This document shows, piece by piece, positions 19,512 to 27,929 of a DNA stretch of 64,000 nt (its first letter is position 1; each line of letters opens with the position of its first letter). Below the pieces are notes generated by a model. It saw only the letters and a list, made by a program, of their open reading frames with translations, did no database searches and had not been told where the DNA came from. Both the position numbers and the translations under genes were made by a program. Source of the stretch: Rhodococcus sp. IEGM 1409 (GTDB taxonomy: Bacteria; Actinomycetota; Actinomycetes; Mycobacteriales; Mycobacteriaceae). The DNA lies in the NCBI RefSeq assembly GCF_030056735.1, contig NZ_JASHKN010000001.1, forward strand, positions 868,001 through 932,000, given 5' to 3'.

Positions 19512-20660
19512 TCAACCAACTCCCGACGGGGTGGGAACGCTGTCCTCACCCAACCGCGGCGGGGCCGACCGATAGGTTGCCGGAGTGCCGCTCAACCGAA
19601 TCGGGTTGGCCACCTGCCGAGTTGGCGCCTCTCGACGCGGATCGTCGATGGTTACCACCGGATCGAGATTCAGCCGCTCCGCCAGTGCTATCGCGTCGGC
19701 GATGTCGTTGAGGGGCCCGCACGGAACTCTGCGCTCGGTCAGCGCCTCGAACCACGAGTCCGCCGAACGATCGGCCAGCGCAGCAGCGACGGCCTCGAAC
19801 AGTTCTTCTCGATGCGCAACTCTGTCGCTGTTGGACGCAAAACGCGCATCTGTGGCAAGTTCGGGAATTCCGAGAACCTCTACCAACGAACCGAATTGGC
19901 GATCGTTGCCGACAGCGAGGACCAGCGGGCGGTCGGCGGTGTCGAACACCTCGTAGGGCGCGATACTCGGATGCCGATTGCCCATGGCCGCGGGCACGAC
20001 GCCCGCTGCCACGTAGCCGGACGACTGGTTGGCCAGTGCGGACAGCACCGAGGACAACAGATTGACCTCGACATGCTGCCCTTCGCCCGTTCGGTCGCGG
20101 TGGCGCAGCGCTGCAAGGATTCCCACGCTGGCATGCAAGCCGGTGATGACGTCGACCACCGCGACACCGACCTTGGTGGGAGTCTTGGAATCGGGGCCCG
20201 TGATACTCATCAATCCGCCAACCGCCTGAATCAACAGGTCGTACCCCGGCAGAGAATTGTTGCCACCGAAGCCGCTGATCGAACAGTAGACCGCACGTGG
20301 ATTCATCTCTCGGACAGCGTCGTAGCCCAGCCCCAGACGGTCCATCGTTCCCGGCAGGAAGTTCTGCACCACGACGTCTGCGCTGCGAACCAGCTCGCGT
20401 GCACTCTCGAGATCCTCGTTCTCGCGCAGGTCCAGGGTGACCGACTTCTTGTTGCGGTTCACCGACAGGAAGTAACTCGACTCGTCCCCGACCCACGGCG
20501 GACCCCAGCTGCGAGTGTCGTCACCGACACCCGGCCGCTCGATCTTGACGACTTCCGCGCCGAGATCGGCAAGAATCATCGTGGCGTACGGGCCCGCGAG
20601 GACGCGGCCGAAATCCGCGATCACCAACCCGTCGAGCGCTCCAACAGCGTCTGCCGTCAC
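19512..20660 (-). CDS. CaiB/BaiF-family CoA-transferase
   Basis: 382-residue class III CoA-transferase. DFGRVLAGPYATMILADLGAEVVKIERP and the catalytic-aspartate region SGFGG/PGYDLLIQAVGGLMS are typical. The GTG start overlaps the stop of the acyl-CoA dehydrogenase by four bases. Paired with a glutaryl-CoA-dehydrogenase-like enzyme, the likely job is activating a dicarboxylate such as glutarate by CoA exchange with succinyl-CoA; this is inferred from the pairing. Confidence 0.88.
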   Translation of the reverse strand: MTADAVGALDGLVIADFGRVLAGPYATMILADLGAEVVKIERPGVGDDTRSWGPPWVGDESSYFLSVNRNKKSVTLDLRENEDLESARELVRSADVVVQNFLPGTMDRLGLGYDAVREMNPRAVYCSISGFGGNNSLPGYDLLIQAVGGLMSITGPDSKTPTKVGVAVVDVITGLHASVGILAALRHRDRTGEGQHVEVNLLSSVLSALANQSSGYVAAGVVPAAMGNRHPSIAPYEVFDTADRPLVLAVGNDRQFGSLVEVLGIPELATDARFASNSDRVAHREELFEAVAAALADRSADSWFEALTERRVPCGPLNDIADAIALAERLNLDPVVTIDDPRREAPTRQVANPIRLSGTPATYRSAPPRLGEDSVPTPSGVG

Positions 20661-21829
20661 CGGAACGCTTCTTCACCGGTGAGAGCGCGACCGATCACCA
20701 GCTGGTGAACCTCGGAGGTGCCCTCGTAGGTGAGAACCGATTCGAGGTTGTTGGCGTGCCGAATCACGGGGTATTCGAGCGTGATGCCGTTGGCGCCCAG
20801 GATGGTTCGGCACTCACGGGCGATCTTGATGGCTTCGCGGACGTTGTTGAGCTTGCCGGTGCTGACCTGCTCGGGACGAACCGTCCCGGCATCCTTGAGA
20901 CGTCCGAGGTGGATTGCGAGCAACTGACCCTTGCCCAATTCGACTGCCATGTCGGCGATCTTGGCCTGGGTGATCTGGTACGCGGCGAGCGACTTGTCGA
21001 AGACCTTGCGATCACGCGCGTACGAGATCGCGGTCTCGAGGCAGTCACGTGCTGCACCCATCGCGCCGAAGATGATACCGAAGCGTGCCTCGTTGAGGCA
21101 GCCGAGCGGGCCGGACAGTCCGCGAGCCTTGGGCAGCATCGCCGAGGCAGGCAGACGCACGTCCTCGAGCACCAGTTCCGAGGTGACCGACGCCCGCAGC
21201 GACATCTTGTTCTTGATCTCGGGGGCGGAGAATCCCGGAGTGTCGGTGGGAACGACAAATCCGCGCACTCCGTCGTCGGTGCGCGCCCAGACCACGGCGA
21301 CGTCCGCGATGGAGCCGTTGGTGATCCACATCTTGGTGCCGTTGAGGATCCAGTCGTCACCATCGCGCTTGGCGTTGGTTCGCATGCCGCCGGGGTTGGA
21401 TCCGAAATCGGGTTCCGTGAGACCGAAGCAACCGATGGCTTCACCGGCCGCCATCCGCGGGAGCCACTCTTCCTTCTGCTCTTCACTTCCGTTGTGGTGG
21501 ATCGCGAACATCGCGAGTGAACCCTGGACCGAGACGAGGCTGCGAATGCCCGAATCGACAGCTTCGAGTTCCTGGCAGGCCAACCCGTACGCCGTCGCGC
21601 TCATACCGGCACAGCCGTAGCCCTCGAGGTGCATGCCCAGTACGCCGAGCGCGCCCAGTTCCTTGGCCAGCTCACGAGCCGGCAATGCGGCCGCCTCGAA
21701 CCATTCGCCGATGTGCGGGCGGATTCGATCGTCGACCATCTTGCGGACCGTGTCGCGGATCGCGATCTCCTCGGCGTCCAGCAGGGTGTCGATGGCAAAG
21801 AGCTCGGACAGGGACTGCGGCGTGGTCAC
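20657..21829 (-). CDS. Acyl-CoA dehydrogenase, glutaryl-CoA dehydrogenase-like
   Basis: 390-residue FAD enzyme. GCFGLTEPDFGSNPGGMRT, LNGTKMWITNGSIADVAVVWA and the C-terminal LTYEGTSEVHQLVIGRALTG, where the Glu of YEGT is the catalytic base, place it with glutaryl-CoA dehydrogenases. GTG at 21829 follows GGAGG by five bases; a longer reading from an ATG at 21889 would run through the operator and is rejected. First gene of a two-gene operon with CaiB, divergent from the LacI regulator. Confidence 0.88.
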   Translation of the reverse strand: MTTPQSLSELFAIDTLLDAEEIAIRDTVRKMVDDRIRPHIGEWFEAAALPARELAKELGALGVLGMHLEGYGCAGMSATAYGLACQELEAVDSGIRSLVSVQGSLAMFAIHHNGSEEQKEEWLPRMAAGEAIGCFGLTEPDFGSNPGGMRTNAKRDGDDWILNGTKMWITNGSIADVAVVWARTDDGVRGFVVPTDTPGFSAPEIKNKMSLRASVTSELVLEDVRLPASAMLPKARGLSGPLGCLNEARFGIIFGAMGAARDCLETAISYARDRKVFDKSLAAYQITQAKIADMAVELGKGQLLAIHLGRLKDAGTVRPEQVSTGKLNNVREAIKIARECRTILGANGITLEYPVIRHANNLESVLTYEGTSEVHQLVIGRALTGEEAFR

Positions 21830-21850
21830 GGGGCCTCCAGTGTTCTTGGG

Positions 21851-21884
21851 CGCAATCCTTTGCGAGAACGATTGCGCAATCGTT
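21851..21884. promoter_or_regulatory. Operator region: perfect 18-bp palindrome plus a second dyad
   Basis: AACGATTGCGCAATCGTT (21867-21884) is a perfect palindrome with a central CG step typical of LacI/GalR operators. A second weaker dyad CGCAA-tcct-TTGCG occupies 21851-21864. Both lie in the 149-bp gap between the divergent dehydrogenase and lacI-type gene, so the repressor very probably acts here on both. Confidence 0.7.
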
Positions 21885-21978
21885 TGCATCGCCTAGAGTA
21901 GAGCCCGGTTGCACACCCGTCAATCCCCGACCCTTACTCCGACCCACACCCGGACCCACAGCAGGAGCCCCGACGCAG

Positions 21979-23079
21979 ATGACGCCCGATCCGTCGACCC
22001 GCAGCAACGGCCGCCCGCCAACGCTGCGCGAAATCGCCGACCAGGCCGGGGTCCACATCTCGACGGCGTCACGGGTCCTCCGTCAGCCCGAGCCCGCCGA
22101 CGGTTGGTCCGACTCCGCGCTCCGAGTTCGTCAGGTTGCCGAGAAGCTCGGTTACCAACCGAACCTGTGGGCGGCCAGCCTGCGTACCCGCAAGACCACC
22201 ACCATCGGCGTCGTGATGCCGAGGCTGACGGACGTCGTTGTGGCCACTATGTTCCAAGGCATCGAGGAAGCCGCCACCGCGGCGGGTTACTCGGTCCTGC
22301 TCTCCAGCCCACCTGACGATCTGGACGCGCAGCGTAAAGCAGTCGAGTTCCTGGTCAGCCGCCAGGTCGACGGGCTCATGCTGAGCAGCATCCACCTGCC
22401 GGGTACCGATTTCGTCGACTCACTCCCCCTGCGCTCGCTTCCGATCTTGCTGCTGAACCGGCACATCGACCCGGCGACGTCGTCCGCGAACCGCGGCCTT
22501 CCATTTGTCGGCCTGCCATTTGTCAGCCTTCCATTTGTCAGCGGCGACGACCGCCTCGGCGGCTTCCTCGCGGGAAGGCATTTACTGGATTGCGGCTATC
22601 GCGATCTCGGTGTGATCGCCGGACCGGATCACGCCAGCACGTCACGTGAACGCGTCGCAGGTTTCCGCGACGCCCTGGCCGAAGCGGGCTTGGAACTGCC
22701 GCCGCACCGAATCGTGGCGTCCGAGTTCGAAGTCCAAGGCGGAGTCGAAGCCGCGGCAACACTGCTCGGCGGGGATTCACGCCCCGACGCCGTCTTCACG
22801 GTGAGCGACACCATTGCTATCGGTGTTCTCGGCGTGGCCCGCGATCTCGGGTTGAGCATTCCGGACGATCTTGCGCTGGTCGGCTACAACGACATCCCGG
22901 TTGTCTCCCAACTCCCGGTGCCACTGACGACGGTGAGGTCCCCCGCCCGCAAGATCGGCGCGACCGGGCTCGAACACCTGCTCGCATTGATCGCCGGCAG
23001 GAACGTCGAATCCGTGAAACTTCCCGTCGAACTGATCGTGCGAGCCTCCACCAGAAAGCTCGCCGCTCGAGAACTCTGA
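21979..23079 (+). CDS. LacI-family transcriptional regulator
   Basis: 366 residues. N-terminal HTH TLREIADQAGVHISTASRVLRQ (about 15-36) with the hinge region, then a periplasmic-binding-protein-like sensor domain (TTIGVVMPRLTDVVVATMFQGIEEAA onward). Start ATG 21979. Residues about 174-188 are three copies of LPFV(G/S)x from a 15-bp tandem duplication, unusual at this place in the sensor domain. Divergent from the acyl-CoA dehydrogenase/CaiB operon and likely its repressor, with a dicarboxylate or CoA ester as possible ligand. Confidence 0.9.
   Translation: MTPDPSTRSNGRPPTLREIADQAGVHISTASRVLRQPEPADGWSDSALRVRQVAEKLGYQPNLWAASLRTRKTTTIGVVMPRLTDVVVATMFQGIEEAATAAGYSVLLSSPPDDLDAQRKAVEFLVSRQVDGLMLSSIHLPGTDFVDSLPLRSLPILLLNRHIDPATSSANRGLPFVGLPFVSLPFVSGDDRLGGFLAGRHLLDCGYRDLGVIAGPDHASTSRERVAGFRDALAEAGLELPPHRIVASEFEVQGGVEAAATLLGGDSRPDAVFTVSDTIAIGVLGVARDLGLSIPDDLALVGYNDIPVVSQLPVPLTTVRSPARKIGATGLEHLLALIAGRNVESVKLPVELIVRASTRKLAAREL
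22498..22542 (+). repeat. 15-bp in-frame tandem triplication inside the LacI gene
   Basis: Units CTTCCATTTGTCGGC (22498-22512), CTGCCATTTGTCAGC (22513-22527) and CTTCCATTTGTCAGC (22528-22542) encode LPFVG, LPFVS, LPFVS. Two or three differences between units suggest the duplication is not brand new. Confidence 0.85.
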
Positions 23080-23083
23080 GCAG

Positions 23084-23635
23084 CTACCAGACTTGAGATT
23101 CGTCGATACCCAACCGTCGCGCGTAGCTGGAGTTGAGCGCGTCCCAGCCGTACTCGCGTGCCCGTTCGCCCACGATCGGACCGAAGGGCTCTCCTGCCAG
23201 AAGGGCGTCGAGTACGTCGAAGCACAAATGCCACCCAGCAGCGAGCGCCGACGCCATCCCCTCAGCCCGCGACCTCTGCGTCAGCACAACGCGGGTACCG
23301 CCTTCGACCGGGGCCAGGTCCCACACCAATTCGTCCGGGCCCCACTCGTGTTCGAGACGCCGGGTGGTCTCCACGACGTGAACACTGACCGGCAACGACA
23401 TTTCGGGGGCGCCATCCTCGGTGAGCATGGTGATCACGGCGTCGCCCGTACGGCTCAGATTCCGATCGGCGGTGTACGGCGTCCACTGCGCCAACATCTC
23501 CGGGTCGGTGATCGCCTCCCACACCTTCTCGACGGGATACGGCAGCACCCGGGGAAAGCTGACGACTGTGTCGTCGCCGTCGACGCTCACCGTGACGTCG
23601 GACAGGGCACTGGGCTGATACTGCTGGGCACTCAT
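23084..23635 (-). CDS. SRPBCC (AHSA1-like) domain protein
   Basis: 183 residues. VSFPRVLPYPVEKVWEAITDPEMLAQWTP is the hallmark N-terminal strand-helix of START/AHSA1-like domains, followed by RRLEHEWGPDELVWDLAPVEGGTRVVLTQ. A hydrophobic cavity for ligand binding is expected; no enzymatic residues can be assigned. Converges with the LacI gene, with only four bases between stops. Confidence 0.85.
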   Translation of the reverse strand: MSAQQYQPSALSDVTVSVDGDDTVVSFPRVLPYPVEKVWEAITDPEMLAQWTPYTADRNLSRTGDAVITMLTEDGAPEMSLPVSVHVVETTRRLEHEWGPDELVWDLAPVEGGTRVVLTQRSRAEGMASALAAGWHLCFDVLDALLAGEPFGPIVGERAREYGWDALNSSYARRLGIDESQVW

Positions 23636-23678
23636 GCTTCGATCTCACCAGGAACCACCGACACGGGCAACCGGCGCG

Positions 23679-24332
23679 TCAACGTCCGAGCGTGAACAGT
23701 TCTGTTGCTGCGGCGACTGCCTGTTCGACCACCGGATACTTCACCACGGACAAGTCGTGTCGAGCTCCCTCGAACTCCACCAATCGCGTCGGTGCGGGAA
23801 TCAGCGCGAGTGCAGCCCGAATCTCCTCCGTGGTCGCGAACTCGTCCTTCGATCCGTGGACGACAACGGTCGGTGTGTTCAACTCGGGCAGGTGTTCCGT
23901 TCTGAGCTTGTCGGGCTTCTTCGGTGGATGCAGTGGGTAAGACAGCAGAACGAGACCGTCGACGAGTCCTGGGTTCTCCGCCGCCAGCATCGACGCTTGC
24001 CGCCCGCCGTACGAATGTCCGCCGAGCAGAACAGGTCCGGGCACCGAGTAGTCCGCGTGAACAGCGGCAATCACCTCGGCAATGCCCGCGCGATCCTCCG
24101 CAGCACGCGACGGATGTGGCGGCCCCGAAGCTCGACGCAACCGAAACGCGAGATCGAATCGGAGAACTTGCACTCCCGCCACCGCAAAGCCGTCGGCAAC
24201 AGCACGCAACAGCACAGTGTCGCAGTTACTTCCGGCGCCGTGAGTCAGTGCAAGCGTGGCGATCGGCGCAGAATCAGGCCGATGCAGGAAACCGTGCACT
24301 GCACCTTCGGCGACCGTTTCGACAGTAGTCAT
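23679..24332 (-). CDS. Alpha/beta hydrolase (KANL3/Tex30-like, dienelactone-hydrolase-like)
   Basis: 217-residue hydrolase. LALTHGAGSNCDTVLL forms the oxyanion loop, LLGGHSYGGRQASMLA holds the nucleophile, VVHGSKDEFAT the acid and FEGARHDLSV the histidine. Its ATG overlaps the MBL-gene stop (ATGA), so the two form an operon. Physiological substrate unknown. Confidence 0.85.
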   Translation of the reverse strand: MTTVETVAEGAVHGFLHRPDSAPIATLALTHGAGSNCDTVLLRAVADGFAVAGVQVLRFDLAFRLRRASGPPHPSRAAEDRAGIAEVIAAVHADYSVPGPVLLGGHSYGGRQASMLAAENPGLVDGLVLLSYPLHPPKKPDKLRTEHLPELNTPTVVVHGSKDEFATTEEIRAALALIPAPTRLVEFEGARHDLSVVKYPVVEQAVAAATELFTLGR

Positions 24333-25093
24333 GGACGCATCCTTGTCCGGCCGGCTCGGGCCTGTTCGACTGCGGCAGCCATGCTGCCTTCGTAGACCGG
24401 ACCGTGTCCGGGAAACAGCACGCCGGCAGGCGCAGCGGCGATATTGTCCAACGCCTGGTCCGTCGCTTCGCGATCATGATTGAAGGGGCACACCAGAAAT
24501 TGTGGTCCGGCGACGCTCGACGTCGCATGTCCGGTCACCAGAGCGTCACCCGATGCGATGACGCCCACGTCGGGGACAAGGTAAGCGCTGTGGCCGTCCG
24601 TATGGCCGTGGGTGGGAATCGGTACGATCCGACCGGGAACGTCCAGCGCTCCACCTGACGCAAAGGCCTGTGCGTGAGGCAGTTCCGCACCTTTCAACGC
24701 GCCCACTCCGATCACGTCGCGAAGCCACTTCGGAGCACCTCGCCGCCATAACAGCAACGGAACTTTCGCCGGCGACAACTGATGCAGATACTCCCGCTTC
24801 GCGTGGGACACTTCCAACGGATCCATCAGGACCGGAACCTCGAGCCGGGTCACGATGTCCGCGATTCCGCCGATGTGATCGACGTGCGCGTGAGTGACGA
24901 GGATTGCCCGAACATCCCCGAGCTGGTGACCGATCTGCTCGATCGAGCGTTCGACGTCGGCCCCGTTGGCCGGGTATCCGCCGTCGATCAACGTCAGATC
25001 GGACCCCTCTTCGACCAGTACCCAATTGGCGTGACCGCACCGAACCAGGTGTGTGTTCTCGATCTGCGTGATCGACAGTGTCGCAGTAGTCAT
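24329..25093 (-). CDS. MBL-fold metallo-hydrolase
   Basis: 254 residues of the metallo-beta-lactamase superfamily. Dimetal ligands are intact: THAHVDHIGG (HxHxDH), HGHTDGHS, SGDALVTGH and PGHGPVYEG. Closest in style to glyoxalase II/lactonase-like hydrolases. Start ATG 25093. It is back to back with the HSL esterase (starts about 20 bp apart) and coupled to the downstream hydrolase. Confidence 0.9.
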   Translation of the reverse strand: MTTATLSITQIENTHLVRCGHANWVLVEEGSDLTLIDGGYPANGADVERSIEQIGHQLGDVRAILVTHAHVDHIGGIADIVTRLEVPVLMDPLEVSHAKREYLHQLSPAKVPLLLWRRGAPKWLRDVIGVGALKGAELPHAQAFASGGALDVPGRIVPIPTHGHTDGHSAYLVPDVGVIASGDALVTGHATSSVAGPQFLVCPFNHDREATDQALDNIAAAPAGVLFPGHGPVYEGSMAAAVEQARAGRTRMRP

Positions 25094-25112
25094 GCTTGGT
25101 AGTGTGCGCCAC

Positions 25113-26204
25113 GTGTCGGAATCCGTGAAGCAGGCCAGCAGCCGCAGCATTCGAGATCGCGCCGAAGCATCCTTGGTGGCAGCCGCATTCGCGCTGCCCA
25201 GCGCGGTGAAACGTCGAATCACCGGACCGCCCGTCATCATCGACGGCAACACGCTCGACGCCGACGCACACCTGCTGCTCACGCTCGCGAAGACGCGGCC
25301 ACTACCGTCGCATTCAACCGATTCCCAGTCACTCGCCGCTGCTCGCGCCAATCTCACCCGAACGGCGATCATGATGGGTGGCCGGCCCGCACCGGTCCAC
25401 ACCGAAGAGATTTCCGTGTCGGGCGCCGACGGCCCACTTCGCGCCCGGCTCTACGTTCCGAGCGCCGACACCGGCGCTCTGCTCGTCTACTTCCACGGCG
25501 GAGGCTGGGTGCAGGGCGGCATCGAATCCCACGATGCTCCATGCCGCCTGTTGGCCGAGACTTCCGGCGCACGGGTCGTCTCGGTCGACTACCGGCTCGC
25601 ACCCGAATTCGCTTTCCCCACACCGGTGCACGACGCCTATGCTGCCTACCTCGACATCGTCGACCGCGCCGAAGAGTTCGGCGCAGACCCGACCTGGATC
25701 GCTGTCGGCGGCGACAGCGCGGGCGGGCACCTGTCCGCAACGGTGGCGCTGCGTGCCCGCGACGACGGCCAGACCCCACCGGCAGCACAACTGTTGATCT
25801 ACCCCGCTACCGACTTTCACGAGAAGGCGCCGTCGAGAACAACGTTCGGTGAAGGCTTCTTCCTGACCGAGGCCAATATGAACTTCTACGAGTCCAGCTT
25901 CCTCGGCAACGATGCCGATCGACTCGACCCGATGGTGTCGCCGCTACGCGCCCCCGACGTGGCCGGCCTGCCACCAGCCATCGTGATCACGGCGGGATTC
26001 GATCCACTCCGGGACGAAGGCGAAGCCTACGCAGCACGATTACGCGACAACGGTGTCCACGTGACGGATCGCCGCTATCCCGGATTCATCCACGGCTTCG
26101 TCAACGTTCTGGGACCGAGCGCCGGTTCACGCGCCGCCGTCGCCGAGATCGGCGGGATGCTGCGCGTTCTCCTTGCCCGCCCAACAGTTTCACCGACCCA
26201 GTAA
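25113..26204 (+). CDS. HSL-family esterase/lipase (LipR-like)
   Basis: 363 residues. HGGGW oxyanion motif, VGGDSAGGHLSATV with nucleophile Ser, TAGFDPLRDEG with Asp and FIHGFVN with His are the family IV (hormone-sensitive-lipase) set. Start choice: GTG 25113 leaves room for the divergent MBL start; ATG 25092 is also in frame but would overlap it. The 3' end overlaps the TetR gene by 15 bp tail to tail. With the patatin, BVMO and SDR genes just downstream it recalls the mycobacterial lipR-mymA cluster. Confidence 0.85.
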   Translation: MSESVKQASSRSIRDRAEASLVAAAFALPSAVKRRITGPPVIIDGNTLDADAHLLLTLAKTRPLPSHSTDSQSLAAARANLTRTAIMMGGRPAPVHTEEISVSGADGPLRARLYVPSADTGALLVYFHGGGWVQGGIESHDAPCRLLAETSGARVVSVDYRLAPEFAFPTPVHDAYAAYLDIVDRAEEFGADPTWIAVGGDSAGGHLSATVALRARDDGQTPPAAQLLIYPATDFHEKAPSRTTFGEGFFLTEANMNFYESSFLGNDADRLDPMVSPLRAPDVAGLPPAIVITAGFDPLRDEGEAYAARLRDNGVHVTDRRYPGFIHGFVNVLGPSAGSRAAVAEIGGMLRVLLARPTVSPTQ

Positions 26205-26780
26205 TATTTCGCGCACCGTATCCACCAACGGATCGACGGGAAGCTCTGGGCTGATCGCACGCTGAAGACCCAAACCGATTCCGACGCTGAGCATTCGAAG
26301 TGCTGCCGCATTCGGGTCCATTGTCGGCGTCACATTGTTGGATTCGACGAGGTGCTGCACCATTCCGGCAATCAGTCCGCGCACTTGGTCGGCGCCCGCC
26401 GCGATTTTCGCTCGAATGTCCTCGCTGTGCCGCGACCGGACCGAGAACTCGACCTCGAGCAGAGTCCACCTCTGGTCCCCGATCGTCCGCTCGGCCCACC
26501 GCGCGAACTCGGCCACCGCGTCGTCGAGCGTCGACTTCGCTCCGAGCTGTGCGGTGATCTCGCCGACCTTGGTCAACCTGATTCGGCCGAGCACTTCAGC
26601 GCACAACTCGTCTTTGTTCTTGAAGTTCGAGTACACCGCGCCCTTCGAGTAGCCGGCATCCTCGGCGATCTGATCGAGTGACGCGGCGGCGTATCCACGA
26701 TCGAGAAAATGCTCGACGGCCGTCGCCAACAGGGTCTCGCGGGTCAACGCCTGCGCTTCCTGCCTGGTCAATCGCGCCAT
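26190..26780 (-). CDS. TetR-family regulator
   Basis: 196 residues. HTH in TLLATAVEHFLDRGYAAASLDQIAEDAGYSKGAVYSNFKNKDELCAEVL (about 14-60), followed by a ligand-binding domain. Divergent from the patatin-BVMO-SDR operon across 131 bp with a dyad in between, so it is likely the repressor of that operon and perhaps of itself. Confidence 0.9.
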   Translation of the reverse strand: MARLTRQEAQALTRETLLATAVEHFLDRGYAAASLDQIAEDAGYSKGAVYSNFKNKDELCAEVLGRIRLTKVGEITAQLGAKSTLDDAVAEFARWAERTIGDQRWTLLEVEFSVRSRHSEDIRAKIAAGADQVRGLIAGMVQHLVESNNVTPTMDPNAAALRMLSVGIGLGLQRAISPELPVDPLVDTVREILLGR

Positions 26781-26884
26781 CGGAACCTCCTAGTGGTTCT
26801 GAAGTATCGAGATTCCAACGGTAGCCGAATACCGAGAGCGCCCCGCAAGCGCACTCCGGAAAACCGAATTTGGAGTACCCACGT

Positions 26885-26900
26885 TATTCAGATACTGATA
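26885..26900. promoter_or_regulatory. Candidate TetR operator upstream of the patatin operon
   Basis: Near-palindrome TATTCAGATACTGATA centred on ATA, 12 bp upstream of the patatin ATG and overlapping where its promoter or transcription start should be. Binding by the adjacent TetR protein is inferred from position only. Confidence 0.45.
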
Positions 26901-26911
26901 GTCTCCGAAAT

Positions 26912-27916
26912 ATGACTTCAGAAGTGACCGGCACCACCGCGACCAGGTCCGGACGAAACAGCGCGCCGAAACGCGGCTTGGCAATCGGATGCGGCGGCAC
27001 TCTCGGCTTCGCCTGGACCGTTGCCGCACTCGCCTCGGTTCAGGATGCACTCGACTGGGATCCCCGCGAAGCCACCGCCATCATCGGCACGTCCGCCGGA
27101 GCCGAGTTCGTGACGATGCTCGGCAGCGGAGTCGGTGTCGACGAGCTGGTCGCCATGCAACTCGGCGATCCCGCGGCCCGCCCCGAACTCCTCGCCCACA
27201 TCGCGTCGGCACCCGGAAAAATCCCACCACTACCGAGCTTGGGGATCGGCAATCCACGACTGGTGGTGCGTCGAGATCTTCCGGTTCTGAGCCGGATGAG
27301 CGGCATAGCACCGCTTGGTGGCGGCGACCCGTCGTGGCTCACCACGCTCGCCGCATCACTTGCCCCTGGCGATTCGTGGCTCCCACATCCGAGCGCGTAC
27401 ATGGTATCCATGGACTACAGAACGGGGCGACGGGTCGCGTTCGGGGCACAGGGGGCTCCGGAAGCGACCGTCGGCGAGGCACTTCGAGCGTCTTGGGCGA
27501 TTCCCGGCTGGTTCCCACCTGTCACCATCGACGGCGTCAGGTACATCGACGGCGGCGCGGCATCCACGGCGTCGGTAGACCTCCTGCTCCCCCTCGAGCT
27601 GGACGAGCTGGTCGTACTGGCGCCCATGGCATCTCGAACACTGAAGCCGGCGCGCGGTGCTGCCCGCATCGAACGCGGCGCCCTGCGCAACGCCATGTCC
27701 AAGGGCCTCGACCGCGAGATCGAGCTGGTTCGCGCTGCGGGCACCAAGGTCCTGCGCATCGATGCCACCGACGACGATCTCGCCGTCATGGGCGCCAACT
27801 TCATGGACGGCCGACGGCGGCTCGCCACCTTCGAATCATCCCTGCGCACAACACGTGCGAGCGTCAAGCGCGAGCTCGATGCCCACCCGTTCCACTCCAC
27901 CCATTCCCACCAGTGA
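26912..27916 (+). CDS. Patatin-like phospholipase/acyl hydrolase
   Basis: 334 residues. Glycine-rich oxyanion loop AIGCGGTLGFAW, nucleophile elbow IIGTSAGAEF and the dyad aspartate in RYIDGGAASTA are the patatin Ser-Asp dyad set. Start ATG 26912, immediately after the candidate operator. First gene of a three-gene operon; 13 bp separate it from the BVMO gene. Confidence 0.9.
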   Translation: MTSEVTGTTATRSGRNSAPKRGLAIGCGGTLGFAWTVAALASVQDALDWDPREATAIIGTSAGAEFVTMLGSGVGVDELVAMQLGDPAARPELLAHIASAPGKIPPLPSLGIGNPRLVVRRDLPVLSRMSGIAPLGGGDPSWLTTLAASLAPGDSWLPHPSAYMVSMDYRTGRRVAFGAQGAPEATVGEALRASWAIPGWFPPVTIDGVRYIDGGAASTASVDLLLPLELDELVVLAPMASRTLKPARGAARIERGALRNAMSKGLDREIELVRAAGTKVLRIDATDDDLAVMGANFMDGRRRLATFESSLRTTRASVKRELDAHPFHSTHSHQ

Positions 27917-27929
27917 AAGCGCAGACTCA

